From positions 104,192,116 to 104,256,115 of the forward strand of contig CM041294.1 in NCBI GenBank assembly GCA_023052935.1: DNA of 64,000 nt, read 5' to 3'. Positions 1 through 12,715 of the stretch are shown piece by piece. The notes beneath the pieces are model-generated. The model was not told where the DNA came from. It searched no databases and saw only the letters and a list, made by a program, of their open reading frames with translations. The stretch's first letter is position 1. Each line of letters begins with the position of its first letter. The stretch comes from Piezodorus guildinii. Taxonomy: Eukaryota > Arthropoda > Insecta > Hemiptera > Pentatomidae. Both the position numbers and the translations under genes were made by a program.

Positions 1-61
1 TTTTAGTTTTTTTGTGAATATCTCATATCCACTCTCTACGCCTATTTTAATGAGTGGCCAT

Positions 62-212
62 CATTTGGCTGACGGGTCTCACATACCCGGAGGAGAGGCT
101 GTGAGTGAATCCCCATTAATTAAATACTTGAAAAAGACCCTCCGGGACTGGGATTCGAACTCAAAACCTTTGGCGTGGGAGACTAGTGCGCTAGCTATTC
201 AGCCACGGGAAA
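62..212 (-). repeat. tRNA-derived SINE, family C
   Basis: Read on the minus strand, the segment opens with a tRNA-like head (TGGCTGAATAGC, A-box-like) and has a good B box, GAGTTCGAATCCC, at 150-162. Both are internal Pol III promoter elements typical of tRNA-derived SINEs. The head is followed by unrelated body sequence toward position 62. It does not fold convincingly into a complete cloverleaf, so a SINE is preferred over a tRNA gene. No second copy was seen in this window, so the family and boundaries are tentative. Confidence 0.5.
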
Positions 213-2234
213 TTTTATGGTATTTGGCAAAATAAATTTAGGAAATAGTGATTTAAATATTTTTTAAACCTAATAAAGTGAACTTTGAAAAGCGTTATCT
301 TGCAAACTGCATAACATAAAGAGAATTGATAAGGCTCCGCCATTATCAATTTTAGGATTTTGATGTATTTGGCCAATTCCTTGGCAGTGAGATGTTGAAC
401 CGATTGTTTTTCCCTTTGGTAGAAAAATGAATGATCCCGGCCTTAGATCACTATACAGTAACCTTTAATTTTTTCAGATGGAGATTTTGCTTAGGTATAT
501 GACCAGGAGACAGATTGGCAACATACCATTGACCTGATGGGCTTTGATTGTCATACTTAATCCAATTTTTGTCATGATGAAGGAGACTTTGGTTGGAGGT
601 GCAGTCATAAAGGATAATTTATTATTTATGACTGCCTTCTCATTTAAATTCTTAGAAATATTTGTATAATTACTTATATATTCATATGAACGTACAAGAA
701 ATAAATAAGTAATTTTTTTAGGAACGCTTCCCAAACCAACTAATCTATCGAATATTCTCTACCTTATACAGTTATTCCATCAATATATTCTTAATCGGAT
801 TTTAGAAAAAAAGGACTATGATTGATTTATTGTTGACGTTTTGTACATTATTTTAGAAATAACGTTCCAAAAGATTTATTCTGGAATTTAAAATATTGTA
901 GCTCAGGTGAAGAGTTCAGGGTATTAACTTTGCAACAGAAAATTAAATGTTCAATCAGGTTTCCAGAGGTATGATTGCTATGTTTAACGGTTTCAAAATA
1001 ATCCGATATGAATGAATATGGGGTACTAACTCCTCAAATACGTTAAATGGCACTGGCACCAGTTGTAGAATTTAAGTATAGGTGTAATCGTATATTGGGG
1101 CAGACCTCCACGATTTAAGTACAGTCGAATTCGAAGAATGTCGAAGGAAGCTGCTTGTCTCCAAAAAAGTAGGATTATTCATATTTCAAGTATGTGGGAT
1201 CCTGATTGAAATTTAATTCGTGATCTTCGAAGAGTGCATAGCCTCTTGACTACATGCGTACATTATCTTGACTTTGAATATTTTATTGCCTGTTTGAGAA
1301 AGAACTCAAAATCATTGCAGTGATAATAATATAAATGGAAGGAGAGTAAAATGCCAGAAAACTGATTACAGGGCTATCCAAACTACGGTAGGCCCTTTAC
1401 ACGTAAATCCCTTCGGACCTTACTAAATGCAGATTGGCTGGATTTGCCCTTAGGCAGCCCTATCCAATGCAGACAGGTTGGACATGACGTGTGGTATTCC
1501 ATCTGGCTATTGAGCAAGCAGCAGTGTGGTCTACCTCTTGGGCGACTGAGGTGGCTGCTTTGTTTAAAGGGGTCTTGATAAGACATAGATGTTTTGCAAA
1601 GTTTATAATTGTTTATTGTTACAATCCCTCAATATTAATAGAATGGAAAATTGCTTATCTTATATCTTTATCGACAAATGTAATTAATCTAAATTATTGA
1701 AAATTCAGGAGAAGTAACTCCCTACAGCATTACAAGATAATATGTCTAGAACATTACATCTTTAGACTTTAGTATTCTTAAACCAAACTTTCAATAAAAG
1801 AAATACTTTTTTCATTCAATTCTCATATTATTACTTTATATTATTACAATATTATTATTTTATCTTATTTTATTATATTTATTGTATATGCTGGAGATTT
1901 AATATTGAAGCGGAGTTTCATATGGTTGCCATAAGCATTATTGTGATCATTATTAATATATAATTTTTTTTTTGGTTATATACATATATTTGAATAAATT
2001 TGAGAGATAAACAAGAAAAGAAAAAAAAAATAATTTAGGAAAACAATTGTTAAAAGGAAAAAAGTGTTAAAAAAAAAATAATTGAATGGAAAAAAAATGT
2101 TAAAAGAAAAAAAAATTAATCTGTTTTTTATGTATATTGCATGCTAACATTTTTAAGATGTTAATATATTTATATGAAAAATTGTCCATTAAGGAAAAAA
2201 CAAAGTAAGCTGTGTTATTAGCAACCCAATTAAG
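213..2234. other. AT-rich stretch, no gene supported
   Basis: Only short open frames occur, without splice or domain support. A more GC-balanced patch at 1380-1590 has overlapping frames on both strands, neither recognisable. A-rich low-complexity DNA lies at about 2010-2115. Confidence 0.6.
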
Positions 2235-3060
2235 TTGGGCAGCACCACTTGTTCAATAAAGTGTATCTCTCTCGTAAATGATCTTTATAATATTAATTAC
2301 TTTAAAAGGTTATTTAATTTAAAAAGAAATATTCCTTTTTGGCTCTTAAGATTAGAATTTGGGCGTGAACATCCCAATATAAAAATAATTAAATGTGTCC
2401 TGAGATTCATACAGAAAATACTTATCATGTCAGACAATAGAATATCCAAATCTGTTATACGATATGATACTCAAAGAAAAACATTACAATCGACCATCTG
2501 CAAAATATAACTTGTTTACCCAAATATATAATATTTTAGATAAAGCCGATAGCTCAGACATACTACTTGAAAATAATCCACTTACCCTCCAAAGCAATAG
2601 TACAGTAATAATTGAATCATTTAAAAAATTACTACTTAACAAAGATATCGAATCGTTAACCTCAAGTCAATACAGCCCTTTCTATAATATTCTTTACCAA
2701 CAAACTTCACTCAGCCAAAGTTATCAAACCATTGATAATATTCCGTTTAAGATGTTTAAAATAATAATACCAGCTCGCCTCTCTGGAAAATACCATATTA
2801 CAATTTTCATGCAAACAACACCTACAATATTAACCCCAAAGAAGTCTGTACAATATGCAACATGAAACCATATACCACTTAATAGCAGACTGTCCAATAT
2901 ATTCAGCATTTAGAAATCAATATTTCTCTCACGCTAATAACATAACGGAAAGCCTATTTCCTACAATATTAACTATTGATGACCCAACTAAAGTCAAACT
3001 ACTGTATTATTAGTTAGTTAGCACCTTAAAACTAAGGTCATTTGTAATAAACGAGTAAAT
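2235..3060 (+). pseudogene. Decayed non-LTR retrotransposon ORF2 C-terminus
   Basis: Fragmented frames on the plus strand resemble the tail of a LINE polyprotein. A segment reads FWLLRLEFGREHPN near 2340, and an open frame runs from 2464 to about 2865. After a small frameshift near 2870 comes a cysteine-histidine pattern, VCTICNM then HLIADCPIYSAFRNQ. In LINE families of the R1/I type a C-x2-C...H-x4-C motif lies downstream of the reverse transcriptase. No RT catalytic motif remains. At least one frameshift and stops show it is dead. The HLxxxCP signature resembles a second remnant at 22585-22760, which may be the same family. The clade is uncertain. Confidence 0.6.
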
Positions 3061-3370
3061 TTTATTAACAATTACAAGCTTTATTAGAAAATAACCAACT
3101 ATTTACAAAATTTATAATACTGTATCTAGTCAATGTTTCATAATAATGCTTATGTAATAGATAATGCTTGTGCTATTGCAATGAACTATTTCAATCCATA
3201 ATCTAGTTTGACACAAATCTTTTAACTATAATTATATGTCAATGCTCATTTAAAATCTTAATATTTAATATTCATTCACTCCTTATTTATGTATATATAT
3301 CTATGTATTAAAGTTTTATATTTCAAAGACTATTTAAAATCTAAAATACTTTAATACTTTTGTATAACAT

Positions 3371-3408
<38 letters not shown>

Positions 3409-3409
<1 letters not shown>

Positions 3410-3715
3410 ACAGTACCACTACAACCCATGAAGGGTCTTGGGCTCAGTACATATAGAGATTCGTACTGTTTCTAGGCCAACGGCAATGCAATGAGGTGAT
3501 TTGGCCTTAATCACGCTCAGCCGCCAGGTTTTTCCCCAATTAATTTGGGTACCCACTTTATAGAGGCTGGGTCTGCCCCAGAAGGGTCTCCATACCCTAG
3601 GGTCGCCCCCGACTGAATTAACAGAATAAATAATATTTCTGCCACAGCCGGGATTCGAACCCAGGACCCGGAGCACAGCAGACTAGTTCTCTATCCACTA
3701 GACCACGCCGCTCCC

Positions 3716-3716
<1 letters not shown>
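3409..3716 (-). repeat. tRNA-derived SINE, family A (nearly full length)
   Basis: On the minus strand the element starts GGGAGCGGCGTGGTCTAGTGG, contains an A box (TGGTCTAGTGG) and a perfect B box (GGTTCGAATCC), and then a body of about 230 bp. Further copies lie at 12716-12935, 26663-26946 and 62818-63108. The shared body includes the words CTATAAAGTGGGTACCC and ACCTCATTGCA. It sits between two (TA)n tracts (3374-3403 and 3719-3773), so it either inserted into a TA microsatellite or carries a (TA)n tail. The fused tRNA and body parts support a SINE rather than a tRNA gene. Confidence 0.85.

Positions 3717-3718
<2 letters not shown>

Positions 3719-3773
<55 letters not shown>
3719..3773. repeat. 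(TA)n microsatellite
   Basis: An uninterrupted alternating TA run of about 54 bp directly abuts the head of the family A SINE. A shorter TA run (3374-3403) lies at its other end. Confidence 0.95.
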
Positions 3774-3776
<3 letters not shown>

Positions 3777-3849
3777 TGTAAAAAATAATTTGTTACTTTC
3801 TGTTTATTTTATTTATTCTACTGTGCTGTTTAATACCTTTCTATTATCC

Positions 3850-3992
3850 TATTGTGATTTTTTCCGTTTTTTGTTATTACTTATAATTGTTATTAATTGC
3901 TGTTTGTAATGTATAGCCAAACCAGGCTCTATTTTTATGGGAAACCCCCAAAGAAAAATAAACTCATTCTATTCTATTCTATTCTATTAATG
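3850..3992 (+). mobile_element. LINE 3' end with (ATTCT)n tail
   Basis: The segment ends with AATAAA-like sequence followed by about five ATTCT repeats (3965-3988). Short tandem 3' tails are typical of some non-LTR retrotransposons. It may be the 3' UTR of the decayed LINE at 2235-3060, separated from it by the SINE insertion. That link is inference. Confidence 0.4.
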
Positions 3993-4500
3993 TGATGACT
4001 GCTAAAGATAGAAAAATGTAGTTATTACACCTCATGTTGAAAATAATGGAAAATGAAAAGCTTTTTAAGGTTAACTAGAGGAAACCCATAAAAAAATGGT
4101 GGAAGTACTGGCTGCGGAGGAGCTTATATCAGATAACTTTAGTCCTAAAGATGAAATCTTTTCTTAGGAAAGGGCGCATTAACGAAACACAATGAACGCT
4201 GGGGAACTGTTAATAGTCGTTCTACGGTTTTCAGCCTTAAAAGTCATCCACAAATGTAACATAAAACTGTAAAATCATTTATGAAGACCTGAAGGAATAG
4301 TTTTTAAAAGTATCAATTAATGTTATTATTTGCATTATTTTTAAAACAAGTAGATACAATTTATCAATTAATAGATATTTAAGTGCTCTGTTCTGTTTAT
4401 TTTCATAACTCGGCAAGTATGAGGTTAACAGTTTTTTTTTAATCTTCATATTTTTTAATCGCACCTGTCAAAAGCAATAATTGACAATTAGCAAATGTGC

Positions 4501-4627
4501 TATATAAACATAAGCAGCGGTTAGGATAGGCATTGGGAAGGAAAGTGCCCAGGAACACTCCTTCCTAGGCATTAATTCAGCAAAGGAGGTCTCTCATCCA
4601 GATTCTCTTCAGCCTTCTTCTAACAGG
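4501..4627 (+). promoter_or_regulatory. Candidate core promoter and 5' exon
   Basis: TATATAAA at 4501 is followed by about 120 bp of more GC-balanced sequence ending CTAACAG|GTATTT, a possible splice donor near 4627. There is no clear initiator and no downstream coding exon nearby. TATA-like strings are frequent in this AT-rich DNA, so this is weak. Confidence 0.2.
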
Positions 4628-6207
4628 TATTTCAATTAATCACATGTCGTTTATAAGTCTACTGTCGCATAGTTTGCTATGAAAACGCGAATGGAGAGTT
4701 TGTATGTGTTCGTCAACTGTTGATTGTAGTAAGTCCGTTTGTAGAGTTTTGTTATTTACATAAAATGTAGTCTTTAACTCTGTGTAACTGGTGTGCCGTT
4801 GAGTGTGACATGCGAAAACTTCATCAATTCGGTAAGGTATTATTTTTTATTCAGCCAATATGTTAATATATAATTTTTTCTACAAATTTAGAGGTGCAAA
4901 GTTAATAGTTAATTAGAAAATAACAATCTTCCAGGTGTATTTAACTGTCTAGTTTATGAATAAAAATTATTGCAAGGTTAGTTGGCAAACCTCCCAACAT
5001 TTAATGCAGTGTTAATATTTACCATCTTTGGATTATATCGAATGTTTTTGGAGTATTTTTGAGTCTAGTCAACAAAGCTATCTTTAGGATTTATGGATGG
5101 ATTTCTCATCTTGATCTGTTATTACTAGTATTACTTTATTCATAAGACAATTCATCTATCGCACTCCTGCTTTTCGCCATTTATGACCTATAGCCCGGCT
5201 AATATAACAAATTTAATTTAAGTCGACGACCGTATTTTATTCATCGGAGGTTCGATAAAGTGTAATAAACAATAGGAATATATTATTCTCTCTTCTGATT
5301 CAAAGCAAAAGTACTAGTTTATCGAAGACGCTCAAAATTAAGAACAGAAGATGAAATGCTTTTAGGATCAAACAGAATGAATACTGAATGCCATGGAAAT
5401 AAAAAAAGGGAAATAAAAAACAAATGCTAATGTATATAAAATTGTATTATATTGGATCAAAGTTTAAAGATATAGAAGTGCTATCAAATTGTGCATAAAT
5501 TTTAAAATACATCAAAAGCCTAAACTAATTTAAGTAATAGAATAAATCAATTTACACCATTAGTTTCTTTGCTGAAAATTGAAGAGAAAAAGAATTTTTA
5601 ACCATAAGAAAATATATAATTGAGTAAAAAAAAACAATCACTAGTTCATAATAAAAAAAAAAAAAAAGATTCAAAAGGGTTTTTATAGATTATCTTTAAT
5701 TTTAATTTAGGTCTAGAGAGGACCTTATAAGATACAAGATAGTATTTTCAGATTTTTTTAGACCTCTGTTATTCCGAAAGAAGCCGTCTTGAAATAACTA
5801 TAATGAAGTATTTTGTGATTGGTTCGAAAATGAAAATAGGTATGGTACCGAGAAAGAATATTGCGTTTGCGTTTGCGTTGCGAGAGAGTAATGGTGAACA
5901 CAATATGTGTAGTTATTTGAAAATAATATATTAATTAATTATTGAGTAAACCTTTATTATTTAATACATTGACAATAACGTTGTCTTCAGGCATTATAAT
6001 ATTAAATTTAGATGTTTATTAATTTCCTTTTGATATTGCCATTAGACACGGGGCAGGGTATACAGTACCGGCAAAACAGAACGGTCGGGAAGGTTTAGCT
6101 GTTGCAAATGACTGATTCGTTCGGACGAACCTAAGATTTTAAATAGGAAAAAGGTTCTTGTTATCCCATATCTATGAGTTATTATAATTTAAACAAAACA
6201 ATTTTTA
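4628..6207. other. AT-rich stretch, no gene supported
   Basis: No open frame, repeat family or RNA gene could be supported. A short hexamer run (GCGTTT repeated three times) is at about 5863-5880. Confidence 0.6.
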
Positions 6208-6722
6208 CTTTCACTTACTATATATAGTAAGGGGAAGTATTGCGATCGTGAAAATTTTCGAATTCCAGTTTTCAACGGAAATACACGTTTTAGGGTCCCC
6301 TGAGTCCAAATAACCAAGTACCGCAAAAAGGTCTGTGTGTGTGTGTTGTAACTCCCGGGCGGAAACGGTAAGTCCTATGAAACTGAAATTTCATATTTAA
6401 GACAACTATACGCTCGAGACGTGACAAAACTGTTTTCATCAAAATGAGCTTATCAGAAGAGGCACTTTATACTATGCATTTTGCACCTTTTTTCGATTTT
6501 CTCGAAAACGGTTCTGACGATTTTGATTAAACTCGCTATATCGATGTAAAATTTAATGGGCTTTAATATCATGTAGGTTTTATTTGTATAAAAATGGTCT
6601 GACAGGGCTTAAATGCCGATATTTTAAATTGTCTTCTCCTAAAGTACATTTAATTTTGTAGATTCAATAATAATAACTAGATTATCTTGTTAACGCTGAT
6701 GAAAAACAGGTAAATATATAAA
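6208..6722 (+). repeat. Dispersed repeat D, copy 1
   Basis: This roughly 515-bp unit begins TTTCACTTA and contains GATCGTGAAAATTTTCGAAT, a short GT run and a conserved tail ending near AACAGGTAAATATAT. Copies occur at 27842-28330 (plus) and 59805-60840 (minus, split by a LINE). All frames carry stops. No terminal repeats or target-site duplication were identified, so the class is unknown; a non-autonomous element is likely. Confidence 0.8.
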
Positions 6723-8903
6723 TTGAATAAATTCGATACCCAACTAAAGGAGAAAACAGAAAAAATATATTTTGTATGCAATTTTTTGTTTTTGAACATA
6801 AGAACAGTAATATACATGTATGACATACCGTTGGAAAGCTTGAGATTTTAGAAAAAATATTATCTCATACACAATCAATTGATACAAGTGATTATTTTAG
6901 ATAATAAGGTAATCGATTTTTTAATAAAACACATGTTTTTTATAGAAATTCTATTTAATTAATTCTTTAATGGTTTCACTCATTTTGATCTCTTACTGTA
7001 TTTGAAAATTCTTTAATCGATTTTAAAAACGGAGGTACGTGAAAGTCGTGTGTTGCCCGCACCAGATTTTTTAATATGATATTAGAATTTTAGGGCATTT
7101 ATTTTATTTTATTGATACCGGCAATCCACAACAATGGTGATGTATATATTTAGAGTATTTAGAATTTTCGAAAACACATTATATCTATTTGAATATAGAT
7201 GGTCAACAGGTGCTTAAAAATCTTTGTTTTATAAAGCCTTGACACGATTAAATGAGGATCTAAAGTAGACGTTGTGGTAATCAATTTGGATGAAACAAGG
7301 CTAATATTAGTTAGGAAAAATAGTTGTAATAAATACAATCCATGTAGAACGTCAGAAGGAAGAATTATCATTGTTTTCTTTCATAGTCTTAGTATAATAT
7401 TATTTTGTATGTTCAGTACGAAACGATAACATTGTCTAGGATTTATATAATTATTGTTAGTTGTAAGTAAAGGGTAAACCTGAAAGAAATAAAATAGTCT
7501 TTTCTTCGCTTTATCATCAGAAATCCATTGCCTAGATAAGCTCGAGTTAGAACTAGAAACGGTTATTATGCTCGATCCGTAGGCTGACTCACAGCTTGGT
7601 CTGTTTACACCTGTTCCTAGTGCCGCCTCACGTAACTGGTGTCTTGTTACGTGTTGGTCGAATGTGCCCTGGTTTGCAATCCCTAGCAGGCCTCAGTCGC
7701 GAAAAGTTCCCTATAAATTCAATTTATCTACCTGCATTACGACACCCCAAGTGCAAAAGTAAAACTCGCTTTGAATTTTAATCCCTCTTCCTGGAGTAAA
7801 TATTGACAATTGTTTTGATTTTGATCTACTACTCTACAATAAATTACAATAGCCGCTGCGTATTGATAAAATTGAATTAATAATTTATCTTATTAACTAA
7901 TAGTTTCCTGATTATCTCAACATTGAGCATAGAAAAAGATTCCAATACGTTTCGATAAGATATGACGTTATTTAAAGCTAATAGGACGCAGATCAGGATA
8001 CACCTATAACCTGTCCAATAAGAATTCCTCCTTATTGCTTTGTTTTTGACCGGCTGCTTTTCTAAGGCAGCGGTACCTTATTAAACAGTATTAATTAATA
8101 TATTTAATGTATTTATATACTAAACTTTTTGGAACCAATCGAGTTTTTTTCTAAAGGTATCGTGTTTACCGATCCCAGTAGGTGGCATGCAGGGGAAGAT
8201 TAAATTAACCAGGTTTTAATAAATGACATTATTATTTAAAATTAGTTAATACATATACAATCTATTTATACAACGCCTAGATCTATGAATGAGAATACTG
8301 AGGGATATCTAACAGTTAGTTTTGCTATACAATATTACAAAAAGTTACCTTATAACACTTCAGTCGGCTAGCGAAGATGGAATTTGTCTCAGGTCTCTTC
8401 CTAGCATCTCTCCGGCCCTTTCGGATCTCTGGCGGTTTCCGTGGAAGGTCTTCCACCCTTCTGTCTCTGGAATACGACTGACCTCTTCTTGAGGATGGAA
8501 CCCGACTGCCTCCTTTTTGTGGATGGAACACCCTCGTCACTTCTCTCCCCTTTTTTTAAAAAAAGAAATACTGTTTTTTGAAAATTGCCAATCTTGGTTA
8601 TGACAAAGGGGAACGAAGCTGACATGGGAAGTGCCCGAATTTGGCGTTTAAAACTCTAAGAAGTTCCTGGAGTATCGCGGGCAGAGTCCAGACCGATTGA
8701 GAAACCTAGGGGGGAAGGAAACTTTTTGAACATATCCCGACAAAGGCTTATTAATATTTACTTGATTAATATTAATAATATTTAATAATAAACTTACTCC
8801 CCTCAGTATTCTCAAAACTCGACATTTTCCAATTATCTAATTGCATAATCATGCATGTTCGCAGGTTATATCTAAATATCTTAAAAGTTAAAATACTTTT
8901 TCG
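6723..8903. other. AT-rich stretch with one GC-balanced patch, no gene supported
   Basis: No domain or splice-consistent exon was found. The patch at about 8365-8720 is GC-balanced, with short overlapping minus-strand frames and an imperfect internal duplication around the word GGATGGAAC. Its origin is unknown. Confidence 0.5.
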
Positions 8904-9115
8904 AGGTCACCTGTGGTGAAGTGGTTAGAATAACAGCCTTATATGCCTAATATTGTTGGTTCAAAGGCAGATGGCCCAAGAATTTTTAATCCAGACGTAA
9001 AAATGTGGTCTCGAGCCCGTGCGATATCAAGTACTCATTAAAGATCCCTAATTAAACATGGTTAAGTAAAATTCAGGACTCCAACTGAAGCATAAAGTGG
9101 CGTTAAATGGATAAA
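8904..9115 (+). repeat. tRNA-derived SINE, family B, copy 1
   Basis: The head GTCACCTGTGGTG... is followed by a degenerate B box (TTGGTTCAAAGG) and the family body with ATTAAAGATCCCTA. The 3' end reads AAAGTGGCGTTAAA plus an A-rich tail. Other copies are at 13578, 23678, 25733, 31136, 39776, 43084 and 58085. Confidence 0.8.
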
Positions 9116-10019
9116 GAAACAAAAAATTATTTTCAAAACGAAGATAATACGAGCCAAGAAAAAAATAAATCAAGATTCTCAAGGGTCTTAAAGAGTACCA
9201 GAGTTAAGTATTTAGGATTGCTGCATTCAGACTTACTCATTCTATAAATGAAATCCTTGCTTTGCTTACCTTCCACTCTTTCCACTCTGAATTAGGTTTT
9301 TAAAACATGCTGATGTATCCTGAGCATGTGTAGCGATATGCTGAATAATAGTATACACTATTTTTCAAACTATGATTCCCTTATAAGTTATGGAAATTTT
9401 CCAGGACATGGACTGATCCCAGGAGATTCCCTATTTAGAATATTTCGAATATTTCTTGTATACCAAACGTAACTTTTGCAATCTGCTTACCAAAATTCCT
9501 CATGTTGTCTCTACTGTTGTATCTGTTAGTTATTAGTTACGTCTTCAAGCAAACACAGAAACAGTCACAATTTATAGAACCTTTAATTTTTTTTCGCAAT
9601 TTGTGGAATTTCAATAGGCATTGTTAATGATAAGTAAAGCATAGGTAATGGTAAACTAAAAGTGGTTCATATCTGATATTTTCTGGGTCATTTAAACGCT
9701 CAGTCTTCCATTGGTGACGGAGAAACTCTGAAAAATAATGCCATCCGATGAGCTAGTGCAAGTTGGAGAATAGAAGGAAAATGAAAACGGTTATTATTTT
9801 TTTTAAACAATCCATTTAGTTGTTTTTTATGTTTTAGAAAAATCTTATTTTCACTATTAAGGATTCCCAAGGGTATTAGGTAGGAGATACAATAAAAAAA
9901 ATCTATCAATCAGTAAATTCGGAAATATTAAAATCTAATAAAGAACTGGCGATCTTTATGAATAGGGGTTACCTATTCGCTGAATACTATTATAAAAATA
10001 TTACCTATTAGTGACATTT
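9116..10019. other. AT-rich stretch, nothing supported
   Basis: Only short AT-rich open frames without recognisable features. Confidence 0.55.
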
Positions 10020-11235
10020 AGAAACCACTTCTCCAAAAAAAAAAAAAAAAAATAAATAAAATAAATTTTGTCTTTTAGATAATCTCTTTCATTATTTAAG
10101 GAATTCAGTTTAGCAGTTTTTCTTTTTTCACACATATTTTGACAATCCCTGTCGAACCAAGGTTTGTTCATTTTATTTTCGATTTTCCCAAGACATAAAT
10201 TACCGACCTCTTTAATATTATCCCTAATCCCTTCCCATAATTTGTTTACATCTTCGTGTTCCTCGTCTGAAGATTTCAAAGCTTCGAACCTATTTTTTAC
10301 TTCTATCGCGAATATTTTTCTAATTTCGGGGTTGTTCAATTTAACTAAATCAAAATTCTCGGGACGAATATAGTTCTGTGTTCTAATTTTTGTATTTAGT
10401 TTTTGTCGAAGTTTCGCGATCACTAATTCATGATCAGAACCGGATTCTGCACCACGATACGATCTCACGTTAATCGTGTTACTTTGCCAACTGTTTCGTA
10501 CTAAAACATAATCGATTTGATTCCGCGTTTGTCCATCCGGCGAGGTCTACGTATACTTATGAATATCCTTATGTTTAAACGTTGTACTTCTGATTACTAG
10601 GTTTTTCGAAATGGCAAAGTTTATTAGTCGGGTCCCATTATCATTACTATATTCGTGCAAACTAGGACGATATAATACTTCCCTTCCAACCTTTCCGTTC
10701 GCGTCGCCTAGTATTATCTTAAAGTAATTTCGCGTTAACTTATCGTAAAACGACTCTATTTTATCATAAAATTCGCATTTTACTTCATCATCACTGTCTT
10801 CGGTGGGATAATGAATGTTTATAAACGCGATTTCAAACCACCGACCTTGAAATATAGCAACCGATATTCTTTCACTAAAGAACAGTACGTCCCGTAATGC
10901 GGAAAGTAATCTATTCCTAGTCAGAAACCGGGTACCTAAACAATAATTACCGCTCCCTCCGTACCAAATAGTATACTTGCATTCTGTTAACGAACCCTCC
11001 ACTGGCCAGCGAACCTCTTGTAGTGCAAAGATATGTAAATGGTACCCCTCAACTTCATTCGCCACCGACTTTATCCCACCTGCCGTATTTAGACTTCTAA
11101 CGTTCCACGTCCCTATTGTTAGATCTCTAGTTTTCATCTTCCCATGATTCTCCTGAAGCAGTCCCCACCCGGAGACCCGAACGGGGGACTAGTTTACCTC
11201 CGGATAATGGGCGTATTACCTCAGAGGAATCCATG
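10020..11235 (-). pseudogene. RTE-like LINE fragment: apurinic endonuclease domain without reverse transcriptase
   Basis: The minus strand carries an endonuclease/exonuclease/phosphatase-type domain. An open frame (11137 to 10547, 196 codons) starts MKTRDLTIGTWNVRSLN and includes ALQEVRW and ILGDANGKVG, which match the N-terminal endonuclease of RTE-type LINEs (often annotated as craniofacial development protein 2-like). It breaks near 10547 and resumes in another frame (10468 to 10075) with GSDHELVIAKLR, the conserved SDH motif. The reverse transcriptase is missing; the sequence ends in a homopolymer tract at about 10037-10055. A GC-rich leader at 11138-11235 probably belongs to the element. 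It is inactive. Confidence 0.8.
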
Positions 11236-12715
11236 ACTGTTAGTGGTATTTGAGTGATAATATTGGAATTAAATTTTTATCGTAGCCCTTTGTTATCCTG
11301 AGAATTATAACATGTTGTACGAAATTTTATTTATATAATAGATATATTTTATTATAAATTTCTATTATTGAAACAAGTGAAATATATTTTTTATCTCTAT
11401 ATTACAGATAACTCTCACCCATCTTCAAGCATCCGTCCTTTTTTTCTGTATTTTAAAAATAGGTTTTCTATACTTTAGTTTATAACTTCATGATTTATAC
11501 ATTATATTATTTTTAAAATTTTTAACTCTCTAGATCCTCTTAGTAGAAATTGTTAAAAACCAGTTTTTTTTTCTCTAAGGTGATGAAATGTGATACTTTC
11601 CGCTTCATTATAATCTTTTTAATAGATAACGGCAATTTAAGGTTAGAATATTAACATAGTAGAGCTCTCCTTCTGTTTAGTAAAGATTTAAAAATGATTT
11701 ATGCCGGTAAGAAACTCTTTAAAAAGAAAAAATGAATCAATTATATGAGAAATAAATTAATTACTAACGAGTTGTTAAGTGAAATATTTAGTTTCATTTT
11801 GATGATTTGTGATTGTAGTTGATACTGAGCTGTAGATAGTTTCTATTAATGTCCAGAAATAATCGTTTATAAAGATCAGTATCGCAGACGACAACTGAAG
11901 GTCCGAGAACCCTGTCCCATAGAGTAACGATTACGTTCCAAATTACAGTAACCGCAGTCACTGCTCCGTTCAGGGACCGAAGCGGGCTTTCTCCCGGATC
12001 CTGTTACATCAGACCGGACTAGCGGCGCTTCCTTGCGCTTCTTCGTTCTCTGGCGTAACAGTTGATTACTAGGTCGTCTTAGCTGGTGTGGGTGGGGCGG
12101 TCGGCAAAGGAGCCTTGTCATTGAATCTTCGCTCTGATTTCGCCTGACCTACATGAAGTTTTATTTTTTTAATCATCTTATGTCAAATGAGAACAGCTTA
12201 AATTGTAATTCAATTTAAACTTATTTTAAACAGAAAATATATTTTTTTTTGGAATTTATACGACTATCATATCAAGAAATAATAAAAAAAAAAGGTCTGA
12301 TAGTCGACATCTATAACGGGATATGAACGGCTGTTCGAGTTTAATGGTTATTGGAAACCGTATATTATTGCGGGCTGGACTTCCACGGTCTATCATCATC
12401 CTTAAAATTTATTTCTTTGCGATTCGAATTCCGATATTACTGTTGAAATTATCTTTATGCCCCATCCTGAAGTATTGCTTACTAAAACTACCCAATAACC
12501 ATTGCAAACGTAATACAACTAGACGTCATTTTTAATCCAAACCTCTATTTTTTTTTTAGCTTTGATATATCGACTGAGTACCATGTCTAGTTCTTGGATT
12601 ATTAGAGTGCTTTTAACAAACAAAATTTATTTTTAAAAAATTATCTAAATTCAAAAATTGTATAAATCATAATTATTCACATATATCAATCATCACATCG
12701 TTGCGGTGCAATGTA
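11236..12715. other. AT-rich DNA with an unexplained GC-rich island
   Basis: The island at about 11876-12160 is clearly richer in GC than its flanks and has a minus-strand frame of 81 codons without recognisable domains. It could be a fragment of a mobile element or a lost exon. Nothing else is supported in the stretch. Confidence 0.4.

Noticed and set aside
4501..4508. TATATAAA at 4501 as the SPH promoter
   Set aside because: No initiator, weak donor and 40 kb from the coding exons; the site at 37631 is much better. Kept only as a weak candidate.
5977..5990. Reverse complement of TTGTCTTCAG next to AACGT as another hammerhead
   Set aside because: CTGAAGA is present but there is no stem II and no GAAA at the right distance.
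7419..7430. CGAAACGATAAC as a hammerhead 3' half
   Set aside because: No CTGANGA upstream at the expected 18-nt spacing.
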